This document shows positions 57,285 through 64,000 of a stretch of 64,000 nt of DNA, piece after piece. This stretch comes from Actinomadura hallensis (GTDB lineage Bacteria; Actinomycetota; Actinomycetes; Streptosporangiales; Streptosporangiaceae): contig NZ_VFPO01000001.1 of the NCBI RefSeq assembly GCF_006716765.1, positions 3,224,001 through 3,288,000 on the forward strand, written 5' to 3'. Numbering within the stretch: position 1 is the stretch's first letter; every line of letters begins with the position of its first letter. Under the pieces are notes generated by a model. The model did not search any database, was not told the DNA's origin, and saw only the letters and a program-made list of their open reading frames with translations. A program made the translations under genes and the position numbers.

Positions 57285-58481
57285 TCACCAGGGGACGGCG
57301 CGGGCGTTGATGTGGCGGTCGGCGGGGTCGTAGTACGACAGCATCAGCGCGTCGCGGGTGCTGAGCGCGGGATGCCCGATCAGGGCGCGGCACTGGTTCA
57401 GGCCCGAGCCGCCCGAACACGGGACGATGCGGTCGCCCGCCGCCGTCCAGGGCCCCTCGGGCGCGGGCGCGCGCCACAGCCGGAACCGCCCGTCCAGTCC
57501 GCGCTGCTCGACCATGACCAGGCCCTGGCCGACGGCGCTGTAGTCGGCGACGTGGATCAGGTAGGGCGCCGCGCCGACGACGACGGTGCGGGCCTGCGCC
57601 GCGTCGGGCGTCCACCCCTCGGGCGTCCAGTACCGGTAGGCGCCCGGGTCGCGCCACGCCGCGGGGTCCGCGGGGACGCGGGCCAGGGTGACGCGGCCGC
57701 CGTGGCAGATGCCGAACGCCGAGGTGTCGCACACCGAGGCGAACAGGTAGAGATGGCCGCCGGCGAAGACCGGCGAGCCGAGGTTGTGCTGGAACGGCAG
57801 CCCGCCGGGGGAGCTGAACAGCCGGGTGCGGCCGGTCAGGACGTTGCCGCCGGGCCGGTAGCCGACCACGCCGAACCCCTGGACGCTGATGGTGGCGCCG
57901 TGCACGCACACGTCGGTGTAGGTGATCAGCAGCGTGTCGCCGCCGGGCGGGCGGGCCGCGCCCGACGCCCAGGACGCGCCGTAGGCGACGTCGGGCACCT
58001 GGCAGGTGCCGCCGCCGGGCAGCACCAGCCCGGGCGGCGGCGCGAGCATCCCCTGCGGGGGCCGCGCCCGCCCCTCCGACGGGGAACGCCCGCCGGGCCG
58101 CCGGTGAGACGGCCGGGCGTGGGGATCGCCGTGCGGAGTGGGCAGCTCGGTGAGCTCGCCGGGGACGCGGCCGGGGACGGCGGGCCCGGTGGCGGCGGTG
58201 GTGCCCAGCCACAGGCCGGGCCGGTCGCCCTCCCACACCGTGTCGCAGAACAGCCACAGCAGCCGGCCGGGGCTGCCCGGCAGCGGCGCGCTGAACCCGC
58301 AGTCGCGGTCGATGGCGTTGCCGGGCGCGGCGGTCTCGTAGGCCGACAGCACACGGGCGGGCGGCACCCGGCCGGGCGGGGACGAGGACGTCCCGACCGC
58401 CACCGCGACGACCGCGCCGAGCAGGACGGCGACCGCGGCGGCGATCAACGCGACGCGGACGCGGGGAACATGGCGAATCAA
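57285..58481 (-). CDS. Membrane-anchored beta-propeller-like protein (DUF4185/GH43-like)
   Basis: The 398-residue protein has one N-terminal transmembrane anchor or signal (VALIAAAVAVLLGAVVAVAVG). It then has repeated beta-sheet blades with LLWLFCDTVWEG, PDVAYGASWASG, DTLLITYTDVCVHG, LGSPVFAGGHLYLFASVC and a C-terminal MLSYYDPADRHINARAVPW, the pattern of DUF4185/GH43-like five-blade propellers. Probably extracellular; substrate unknown. TTG 58481 is chosen because GGAGGGG precedes it by 6 nt and no ATG or GTG lies before the hydrophobic stretch in frame. Confidence 0.75.
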   Translation of the reverse strand: MIRHVPRVRVALIAAAVAVLLGAVVAVAVGTSSSPPGRVPPARVLSAYETAAPGNAIDRDCGFSAPLPGSPGRLLWLFCDTVWEGDRPGLWLGTTAATGPAVPGRVPGELTELPTPHGDPHARPSHRRPGGRSPSEGRARPPQGMLAPPPGLVLPGGGTCQVPDVAYGASWASGAARPPGGDTLLITYTDVCVHGATISVQGFGVVGYRPGGNVLTGRTRLFSSPGGLPFQHNLGSPVFAGGHLYLFASVCDTSAFGICHGGRVTLARVPADPAAWRDPGAYRYWTPEGWTPDAAQARTVVVGAAPYLIHVADYSAVGQGLVMVEQRGLDGRFRLWRAPAPEGPWTAAGDRIVPCSGGSGLNQCRALIGHPALSTRDALMLSYYDPADRHINARAVPW

Positions 58482-58590
58482 ACGGCGCCCCTCCCTGCTC
58501 GTCCCGCCGGCCGCGCCGCCGGCCGGCCCTGCGGCGGTATGCCAGCCTGCCCCGCCGCGGCCCGCCGATCAACCGCGCGACCTGCCGCAT

Positions 58591-58614
58591 GTTTGCGCGT
58601 TCCCGGCAGGGTAG
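58591..58614 (+). promoter_or_regulatory. SigB-type promoter
   Basis: GTTT, 14 nt, GGGTAG matches the actinobacterial SigB consensus GNNT-N14-16-GGGTAC/T in all but the last base. It lies 210 nt before the amphipathic protein gene and 50 nt before a 27-codon ORF. The same spacing recurs at 59364. Confidence 0.6.
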
Positions 58615-58664
58615 GCGTTCGCGGGAGGCCCCGCCCGCAGCCCCCGGGAAACAGGCGGGGATCG

Positions 58665-58748
58665 ATGACCGGTCTCGGGCACGGCCCGCCGGCCGGGGAG
58701 CACGGCCCGGGTGAGCCCGCGCCGCCCCGGCGCCACCGCCCCGGCTGA
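58665..58748 (+). CDS. Possible 27-residue ORF
   Basis: A short frame (MTGLGHGPPAGEHGPGEPAP and 7 more residues) starts 51 nt after a SigB-type promoter with GGCGGGGA just upstream. It is Gly/Pro-rich and has no recognisable domain. It may be a leader peptide or chance. Confidence 0.25.
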   Translation: MTGLGHGPPAGEHGPGEPAPPRRHRPG

Positions 58749-58824
58749 CAGCGGCACGGCCGGGACCGGCACCCCCCGGGGCGACGCCTCGGGCCGCCAC
58801 ACCCCCCGACGGAAGGAAACGCAC

Positions 58825-59181
58825 ATGAATACCCCCTCGGTGCCCGGCGACGGGCACGCCAAGACCGCCAAGGCGGGCGCGGACACCGCGCGCAAGACCG
58901 CCGGCGGAGCCGCCGCGACCGCGACCGCCAAGGGAGCCAAGGACGCCACCGGCAACAGCGTCCAGAACGCCACGGCGACCACGAAGAACGCCGCGCAGAG
59001 CACGGCCCAGGGCGTCCGCAAAGGCGCCGCGCAGGCCGGACACCAGGTCACGGCGCTGCCCGGCCGGGTCGCCGGCCTGGCCAAGCTGATGACGCTGGGA
59101 CGGCTGCTGCGCGCCGCCCCCGTGGCGGCGGCCGCGGTCGCCGGCCTGGTCGTCGGCCGCCTCACGGCCGGCAAACGCTGA
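58825..59181 (+). CDS. Small amphipathic membrane protein next to gvp genes
   Basis: The 118-residue protein has Ala/Thr/Lys-rich repeated stretches (TAKAGADTARKTAGGAAATATAKGAKDATG ..., apolipoprotein-like 11-residue periodicity) up to ~75, then a basic linker and one transmembrane helix (AAPVAAAAVAGLVVGRLTAG). Such proteins coat membranes or storage particles and resemble DUF3618/CsbD-like stress proteins in style. GGAAGGA precedes ATG 58825. With a SigB-type promoter upstream and the gas-vesicle unit 275 nt downstream, a stress-linked envelope or vesicle role is inferred. Confidence 0.65.
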   Translation: MNTPSVPGDGHAKTAKAGADTARKTAGGAAATATAKGAKDATGNSVQNATATTKNAAQSTAQGVRKGAAQAGHQVTALPGRVAGLAKLMTLGRLLRAAPVAAAAVAGLVVGRLTAGKR

Positions 59182-59363
59182 ACGACCGCCCCCGCCGAAC
59201 ACGCCACTACCGAACACAAGGCACGGCGCACCAGGCGCCGCCGAAACGACGGGCCGCGCCTTCACGCGCCGCCCATCCCATCGCGTCCCCGGGAAAAGGC
59301 CCCACGGCCCCCCGGGGACGCTTTGCGTTTCTTGACCGGCCGGTGACCGAAATGCGGCGGCCA

Positions 59364-59387
59364 GTTTAGGCAGATCGGTACGGGTAC
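59364..59387 (+). promoter_or_regulatory. SigB-type promoter of the gas-vesicle unit
   Basis: GTTT, 14 nt, GGGTAC is a perfect match to the actinobacterial SigB consensus. It is 69 nt before the gvpA ATG. Gas-vesicle genes are reported in the Streptomyces SigB regulon, so stress control is likely. Confidence 0.8.
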
Positions 59388-59455
59388 AGAGGTGGCGTGC
59401 GCACGACCTGACACCCCGGTGACACCATCACGCCCCCAGACACAGGGAGACACAC

Positions 59456-59905
59456 ATGACTGGGCCGATCGCCCAGCAGACCTCGGGCACCAGCACCGTC
59501 CAGCGAGGAGGCGGCTCCGGCAGCAGCCTCGCCGACGTCGTCGACCTCATCCTCGAGAAGGGACTGGTCATCGACATCTACGCCCGGGTTTCGCTGGTAG
59601 GCATCGAGATCCTCACCGTCGACGTGCGGATCGTCGTCGCCAGCGTCGACACCTACCTCCGCTTCGCCGAAGCCGTCAACCGCCTGGACATCGCCAACGA
59701 CGGCACCTCGCAGGGCCTGCCGGAATTCGTCGGGGGCATGCAGGAGTCGGGCGCCAAGAAGAAGACCCGCGGCGCCCTCGAAGGCGCCCAGGAACGGCTG
59801 AAGGAGACCTTCGGCGGCGACGACGACGAGGACTCCGACGACGAGGACAAACAGCCCGCCCGCCGCCGCTCCTCGCGCAGCAAGAAGGAGGACGAGGAGT
59901 CATGA
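59456..59905 (+). CDS. gvpA: Gas vesicle structural protein GvpA/GvpJ
   Basis: The 149-residue protein carries the GvpA core at ~24-90: [20 protein letters not shown], then [20 protein letters not shown] and [15 protein letters not shown], with the family's alternating hydrophobic beta-hairpin and amphipathic helices. Unlike a plain GvpA (70-80 residues) it has a C-terminal extension of about 60 residues rich in Lys, Asp and Glu ([14 protein letters not shown]), seen in actinobacterial copies. It should form the vesicle shell. First gene of the unit; its stop overlaps the gvpF start (ATGA). Confidence 0.92.
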   Translation: MTGPIAQQTSGTSTVQRGGGSGSSLADVVDLILEKGLVIDIYARVSLVGIEILTVDVRIVVASVDTYLRFAEAVNRLDIANDGTSQGLPEFVGGMQESGAKKKTRGALEGAQERLKETFGGDDDEDSDDEDKQPARRRSSRSKKEDEES

Positions 59906-60705
59906 CCACGCCGCAGCCCCCGGGCGGCGCCGCCCCCGGGGACGACCGCGACGACCGCACGCCGCCCCAGTACGTCTACGGCGTGACCCGCCCCGGCGCC
60001 CCCCTTCCCGCCGACGTCCACGGACTGGACGACAAGCCCGTCACCCTCGTCGAGGACGGCGGCGCGTGCGCCGCGATCGTCAGCGACCTGCCCCAGGGCC
60101 GCGCCCTGGGCGAACGCGCCGACCTGGTCGCCCACCAGCGCGTCCTCAACGCCCTCGTCGACGCCGGAACCGTCGTCCTGCCCTTCAGGTTCGGCGCCGC
60201 CATGGCCGACCGCGCCGCCGTGGAGAAGGAACTGCTGGCCGGCAACGCCGACCGCTTCGGCCACATCCTCGACCAGGTCGACGGCCTGATCGAACTGCGC
60301 CTGAAGGCCACCTACGTCCAGGAAGCCGTCCTGCACGAGATCATGTCCGCCGACCCCGAGATCGCCGAACTGTCCCAGCGGCTCCGCGAAGTCCCGCCCG
60401 ACGCCGCCGACGCCGTCTACTACGACCGCGTCCGCCTCGGCGAGCTCATCGCCCAGTCCATGGAACGGCTCCGCGACGCCGACGGCCGCGTCCTGCTGGA
60501 CGGCGCCGCACCCGCCGCCGAGTCCGCCGTCATCAAGACGCCCGCCCGCGAGGAGGACGTCCTGGACGCCTCCTTCCTCGTCCGCGCCGACCGCCGCGCC
60601 GAGTTCGAACGCGCCGTCGACAAGCTCGCCCGCGACCACGCCGAACGCGTCAAGATCCGGCTGATCGGGCCGCTGCCGCCCTACGACTTCGTCCCGGAGG
60701 AGTGA
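59902..60705 (+). CDS. gvpF: Gas vesicle protein GvpF/GvpL
   Basis: Minor vesicle protein of 267 residues of the GvpL/GvpF family. It has [12 protein letters not shown] near the start, the N-terminal ferredoxin-like domain ([13 protein letters not shown]), [30 protein letters not shown] and the C-terminal [20 protein letters not shown] ... [13 protein letters not shown] signature. GvpF/L proteins bind GvpA and help nucleate or anchor the shell. The ATG overlaps the gvpA stop. gvpG follows 1 nt after its stop. Confidence 0.92.
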   Translation: MTTPQPPGGAAPGDDRDDRTPPQYVYGVTRPGAPLPADVHGLDDKPVTLVEDGGACAAIVSDLPQGRALGERADLVAHQRVLNALVDAGTVVLPFRFGAAMADRAAVEKELLAGNADRFGHILDQVDGLIELRLKATYVQEAVLHEIMSADPEIAELSQRLREVPPDAADAVYYDRVRLGELIAQSMERLRDADGRVLLDGAAPAAESAVIKTPAREEDVLDASFLVRADRRAEFERAVDKLARDHAERVKIRLIGPLPPYDFVPEE

Positions 60706-60706
60706 C

Positions 60707-60967
60707 ATGGGCCTGTTCACCGGGCTGGTGACCCTGCCCCTGGCCCCCGTGCGCGGCGTGATGTGGCTGGCCGAGACGCTCACCGAGCAGGCCGAGGCCC
60801 AGCTGTACGACCCGGGCCGCATCGCCGCCGAGATGCAGCAGGTCGCCGACGAGGTCGCCGCCGGCGAGATCACCGACGAGGAGGCCGCCGAACGCGAGGA
60901 GGACCTCATACGCAGGCTCAACGAGGGCCGCGCCCGCGAACGCGAACGACTCCAGGGCGGCGGCTAG
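60707..60967 (+). CDS. gvpG: Gas vesicle protein GvpG
   Basis: Small helical protein of 86 residues typical of GvpG: GLFTGLVTLPLAPVRGVMWLAETLTEQAE, LYDPGRIAAEMQQVADEVAAGEITDEEAAEREEDLIRRL. It is a minor vesicle component thought to help assembly with GvpF/L. The ribosome site GGAGGAG lies inside the end of gvpF. gvpO begins 10 nt downstream. Confidence 0.92.
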   Translation: MGLFTGLVTLPLAPVRGVMWLAETLTEQAEAQLYDPGRIAAEMQQVADEVAAGEITDEEAAEREEDLIRRLNEGRARERERLQGGG

Positions 60968-60977
60968 GAGGCCCGCG

Positions 60978-61238
60978 ATGATGTCCGCGTCCGAGGCCGC
61001 CAAACGCGCGGCCGAGCACGTCACCGCCATGACCGGCCGCAGCGCCGAATGCGTGGTCGGGCTCGAGCGCGCCGGCGACGACGGCTGGCGCGTCCAGGTC
61101 GAGGTCGTGGAGACCCGCCGCATCCCCGACTCCGCCGACATCCTCGCGATCTACGAGACCGAGATCGACGCGGACGGGGAACTGGTCGGCTACCGCCGCG
61201 CCCGCCGCTACCCCCGCGGACGGGTGGAGAGGAACTGA
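60978..61238 (+). CDS. gvpO: Gas vesicle protein GvpO
   Basis: The 86-residue protein matches the GvpO family: SEAAKRAAEHVTAMTGRSAECVVGLERAGDDGWRVQVEVVETRRIPDSADILAIYE and GYRRARRYPRGRV. GvpO is needed for vesicle formation in haloarchaea and is common in actinobacterial clusters. GGAGG lies 7 nt before ATG 60978. It sits between gvpG and the second GvpF/L gene, as part of one transcript. Confidence 0.9.
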   Translation: MMSASEAAKRAAEHVTAMTGRSAECVVGLERAGDDGWRVQVEVVETRRIPDSADILAIYETEIDADGELVGYRRARRYPRGRVERN

Positions 61239-61243
61239 GACCG

Positions 61244-62131
61244 GTGGGCCACGGCACCCGCGGCGCGACCCGCCCCGCCACCGGCACGGCCGCCCGGCCC
61301 GCGGCCGGCGACGGCGGCACCGCCGTCTACCTGTACGGCGTGGCCCGCGACCTCGACCCCGCCGCACTCGACGGCGCGACCGGGGTCGCGGGCGCACCCG
61401 TCCGCGGCGTCGTCGCCGGAGACCTCACCGCACTCGTCAGCACCGTCAAGACCGACGAGTACGGCGAAGCGGCCCTGCGCTCCGGCCCCGCCGACCGGGC
61501 CTGGGCGCAGGCCACCGCCCGCGCCCACCACGACGTGGTCGACCGCGCCGCCCGCACCGCACCCACCGCACCCGTGCGGGTCGCCACCCTCTACCGCGAC
61601 GACGCCCGCGTCGCCGAGATCCTCAACGCGCACCGCGCGCGGTTCGCCGCGATCCTCGACCGCATCACCGGCCGGTCCGAATGGAACGTCGCGGCCTACG
61701 CGTCCCCCGAAACCCTCCACGGAGGGCCCGAGAACCCCGGTGGGGGGCTTGAGCCCAGAGCCGAGCCCCCCACCGGCCCACAACCCGCCACCGGTCACGG
61801 CCTCGGGAAAGCCCGGCTGCGACGTCCCCGCGCCGACGCCGGACACCGCGTCGGCCACCGGGCCGACGCACTGCACGCCGCACTCGACGATCACGCCGCC
61901 GCGTCCCGCCACCGCCCCCGCCGGGACCCCGGCCCGCGCGGCGCCGCCCAGATCCTCAACGCCTACCTCCTGGACGAGGAACAGGTCCCCAGCTTCCTCG
62001 CCGTGACCCGCGCGGCCGGCGAACGCCTGGACGGCATCGACATCGAGGTCACCGGCCCCCGCCCGCCCTACTCCTTCGTCGACCCCGCCGACACCACACC
62101 CGCCCCCGACCCCCGCGACACGGCCCGGTGA
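61244..62131 (+). CDS. gvpL: Second gas vesicle GvpL/GvpF-family protein
   Basis: The 295-residue protein keeps the family start VYLYGVARDLDPAAL, ARAHHDVVDRAARTAPTAPVRVATLYRDDARV and the end QILNAYLLDEEQVPSFLAVT ... IDIEVTGPRPPYSFV. Between ~165 and 210 it has an unusual Gly/Pro-rich insert encoded by a 13-bp perfect inverted repeat (61737-61776), followed by an Arg/His/Ala-rich helix. GTG 61244 is 5 nt after the gvpO stop. It ends the visible gas-vesicle unit; no gvpK, gvpJ, gvpS or gvpN lies nearby. Confidence 0.88.
   Translation: MGHGTRGATRPATGTAARPAAGDGGTAVYLYGVARDLDPAALDGATGVAGAPVRGVVAGDLTALVSTVKTDEYGEAALRSGPADRAWAQATARAHHDVVDRAARTAPTAPVRVATLYRDDARVAEILNAHRARFAAILDRITGRSEWNVAAYASPETLHGGPENPGGGLEPRAEPPTGPQPATGHGLGKARLRRPRADAGHRVGHRADALHAALDDHAAASRHRPRRDPGPRGAAQILNAYLLDEEQVPSFLAVTRAAGERLDGIDIEVTGPRPPYSFVDPADTTPAPDPRDTAR
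61737..61776 (+). repeat. 13-bp inverted repeat inside gvpL
   Basis: CCGGTGGGGGGCT and AGCCCCCCACCGG form a perfect 13-bp stem around a 14-nt loop within the insert region of gvpL. It could be a small inserted hairpin element, an attenuator or a translational brake. Confidence 0.6.
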
Positions 62132-62179
62132 CCGCGCCGTCCCCGCCCCACGCCCGCCCCACGCCCGCCCCGCGGCCGC

Positions 62180-63007
62180 TCACCCGCCGCGCACCGCCAC
62201 CGCCTTGAAGAACGTGTAGCAGAACGCCCCGCCCTCGCCCGCCGCCCGCCGCAGGCCCGCCACGCCCCGCTCCCACTCGGCGCGCGTGCAGAGCCCCGCC
62301 GCGACCGCCTCGTCCCCGACCCCCTCGACCATCGCGGTGAACGTGTCGAGCGTGAACGCCCGCATCAGATCCGGACGCGACCCGTCGGCGAACACCGTCC
62401 TGGGGGAGACCACCGCACCCCCGAACCCGGCGCCGTCCAGCAGCCGCCACAGCCGCCGCCCCACCAGGGCGTCCCCGCCCGCCGCGGCCTGCAGCGCCAC
62501 CAGATGCCCGATCACCGACCGCGCGTCCGCGCTGTCGGGATGCAGGAACGCCGACCCGTGATCGCCCTCGATCACCGTCAGCGTCCCGCCCGGCCGCAGC
62601 ACCCGCCGCACCGCCGCCAGCGCGCCCTCCGGATCGCGGAGATGCTCCAGCACGAAGCACACGAACACGTGATCGAACACGCCGTCCCCGAACGGCAGAT
62701 CGAACACGTCGGCCCGCACCCAGTCCACCCGCGCCCCCGGGCACGCCGCCGCGACCCGGGCCCGCGCCTGCGCCAGCGACTCCCCGGACACGTCCACCGC
62801 CGTCAGATGCGCACCGGGGGAGCGGGCCGCCAGATGCACCGTCTGCGCCCCCACACCGCACCCGACCTCCAGCACCCGGCTCCCGGCCGCGTAACGGGTG
62901 CCCCCGTGCAGCAGCTCCGCCAGCGCGTCGGCCTGATCGCCCAGCCGCCGCGCCTCACGCCCCGAATACCCGTGCACATAACCGCCGTACGCCGTCGTGG
63001 TGTCCAT
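62180..63007 (-). CDS. Class I SAM-dependent methyltransferase
   Basis: The 275-residue protein has motif I VLEVGCGVGAQTVHLAARSP, motif II LTAVDVSGESLAQA, motif IV VFDHVFVCFVLEHLRDPEGALAAVRRVLRPGGTL and VIEGDHGSAFLHPDS, typical of UbiE/small-molecule methyltransferases. The N-terminal head DTTTAYGGYVHGYSGREARRLGDQADALAELLHGGTRY is family-like. Substrate unknown. Convergent with gvpL (48-nt gap); its start faces the short plus-strand start at 63062. Confidence 0.88.
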   Translation of the reverse strand: MDTTTAYGGYVHGYSGREARRLGDQADALAELLHGGTRYAAGSRVLEVGCGVGAQTVHLAARSPGAHLTAVDVSGESLAQARARVAAACPGARVDWVRADVFDLPFGDGVFDHVFVCFVLEHLRDPEGALAAVRRVLRPGGTLTVIEGDHGSAFLHPDSADARSVIGHLVALQAAAGGDALVGRRLWRLLDGAGFGGAVVSPRTVFADGSRPDLMRAFTLDTFTAMVEGVGDEAVAAGLCTRAEWERGVAGLRRAAGEGGAFCYTFFKAVAVRGG

Positions 63008-63011
63008 GGGC

Positions 63012-63095
63012 GTCCACCCTGACCCGCCCAATGGTCCGGACAACAGGTCCAATCACCATCCATGACACAGGACCAACTCGACGCGACCACCCTCC
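63012..63095. promoter_or_regulatory. Divergent promoter with GGTCC direct repeats and orphan gene start
   Basis: GGTCC at 63033-63037 and 63046-63050 (period 13) recall MocR/PdxR-type direct-repeat sites. A plus-strand ATG at 63062 opens MTQDQLDATTLLNDAA with normal coding codon use, then the frame runs antisense into the MFS gene and loses any protein-like character. It looks like the start of a gene whose body was replaced. Confidence 0.35.
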
Positions 63096-64000
63096 TCAAC
63101 GACGCCGCGCCATCCCCAGAACGACCGCCGTCACCAGATACGGCACCGCCGCCACCGCCATCAGCGCACCCGCGCCCGCCCACCGCGAACCCAGCGCCCA
63201 CCCCGCGAACACCACGACCGCCACCGCCTCGGAACCGAACCCCGCCACCGACGTCACCGTCGCCCGCGCCCCGTCACCGATCCGCTCCTGCAGCCGCGCG
63301 TCCGCCGCCGCCATCGCCCACCGGAACACCCCGAACGCGACCGCCACCCCGGCCACCCCTCCGGGAGACCCGCCCAGCGACCCCACCGCCAGCAACACCG
63401 CACCCGCCCCCAGCACCGGCGCCAGCCACCGCACACCACGCCCCGCAAACCAGCCGCCCACCGCGTCCCCGGCCGTCACCACCAGCACCAGCAACGGCAC
63501 CGACGCCGCGGCCACCCCCGTCGACCGCACCAGCAACGGCACGTACTCGTCCAGCGCCGTCACGCCCTCCAGCACGACCACCAGCGCCAGCGACCACCGC
63601 ACCGCGGGCTCCCCGCGCACCTGCGCCCAGCCCTCACCGACCACCGACCGCAGCGACGCCCCCTCCCGCCCCGCACCCGAGCCGCCACCGCGCGGCCCCG
63701 GCAGGAACCACCCCGCCACCGCGCACGCCGCGCACACCGCCGCACTCGCGGCCCCCGCCGCCCGGTAACCCCCCGCCGCCAGCACCGGCGCCGCGACCGC
63801 CGACGCGGCCACCACCCCCAGCAGCCCCACCGCCTCCGACCGCCCGGCCAGCCGCGCGTACGCCCCCGCCGCCCCCACGCGCCGCAGCTCCTCGTACACC
63901 AGCGCCTGCACCGTCCCCGAACGCAGCGCCGACCCCGCGCCCCACAGCACGAGACCCGCCGCGAACGCCGGATACGACGGGAACAGCACCCACAGCCCGA
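63096..64000 (-). CDS. MFS transporter, C-terminal part (edge-truncated)
   Basis: The frame runs off the right edge; about 301 residues are visible. Many Ala/Val/Gly-rich transmembrane helices alternate with short Arg-rich loops. VLFPSYPAFAAGLVLWGAGSALRSGTVQALVYEEL is a typical MFS helix 3-4 region with the charged EEL, and GVTALDEYVPLLVRSTGV plus VTAGDAVGGWFAGRG match the second half. Probably a drug or metabolite exporter of the YxlH/Bcr-like actinobacterial type. The real start lies upstream of 64000 on the minus strand. Confidence 0.82.
   Translation of the reverse strand, partial: GLWVLFPSYPAFAAGLVLWGAGSALRSGTVQALVYEELRRVGAAGAYARLAGRSEAVGLLGVVAASAVAAPVLAAGGYRAAGAASAAVCAACAVAGWFLPGPRGGGSGAGREGASLRSVVGEGWAQVRGEPAVRWSLALVVVLEGVTALDEYVPLLVRSTGVAAASVPLLVLVVTAGDAVGGWFAGRGVRWLAPVLGAGAVLLAVGSLGGSPGGVAGVAVAFGVFRWAMAAADARLQERIGDGARATVTSVAGFGSEAVAVVVFAGWALGSRWAGAGALMAVAAVPYLVTAVVLGMARRR

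Overview
The window is about 72-75% GC with strong G/C bias at third codon positions. It reads as the chromosome of a filamentous actinomycete, most likely of the Thermomonosporaceae/Streptosporangiales type (Actinomadura-like). Supporting signs are menaquinone synthesis through o-succinylbenzoate (menB, menC, menD, menF) rather than the futalosine route usual in Streptomyces, a reduced actinobacterial gas-vesicle cluster, SigB-type stress promoters, a rifampicin monooxygenase behind a rifamycin-associated element, and many genes whose -10 box sits 6-8 nt before the start codon (leaderless transcripts). The genus is an inference; no rRNA or tRNA gene was seen.

Layout. 0-10.2 kb: menB-menC-menD, a scar of an ABC/two-component operon, a tyrosine phosphatase, a fatty acid desaturase, a Nei-type DNA glycosylase, menF with an operator-like palindrome on its promoter, bioY, and a spermidine-synthase-like methyltransferase. 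10.3-15.3 kb: a short-chain dehydrogenase with its middle deleted, a frameshifted HtrA-like protease, then divergent radical SAM (Rv2578c-type) and lipoprotein glycoside-hydrolase-like genes sharing a LexA-like box. 15.8-26.3 kb: an RsbW-like ATPase, a WYL regulator fused to a DinB-like domain, a 1014-residue protein with a degenerate AAA+ domain, small housekeeping genes, a NYN-LOTUS protein and an ABC ATPase pseudogene. 26.4-34.1 kb: AI-2E-type permease, GH3 hexosaminidase, secreted esterase, acetyltransferase, and a three-gene envelope/stress operon (holin-like, DUF3618, YihY).

34.2-45.4 kb is the most distinctive part. It holds a two-gene nucleic-acid repair cassette (HD-Pnk end-healing enzyme plus ATP-dependent ligase), a TetR gene with a leaderless 14-codon leader ORF, the rifampicin monooxygenase with its element, a NarL-type two-component pair, a serine hydrolase, and a tyrosine recombinase divergent from a zinc-binding coiled-coil protein across an AT-rich intergenic region. 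45.8-57.2 kb carries methyltransferase, hydrolase, UvrA-like resistance ATPase, TetR/FBP, MarR/oxidoreductase, MFS efflux and hemerythrin genes, with traces of a duplicated and decayed methyltransferase-MFS segment.

58.5-62.2 kb holds a compact gas-vesicle cluster (gvpA-F-G-O-L) behind a textbook SigB-type promoter, with a small amphipathic membrane protein just upstream behind a second one. The window ends with another methyltransferase and an edge-truncated MFS gene. Several genes touch antibiotic survival (rox, UvrA-like ABC-F-independent resistance type, FBP/FusB-like, beta-lactamase-fold hydrolase, MFS). They sit in separate transcription units and do not form one operon. At least four genes are broken by internal deletion or frameshift.
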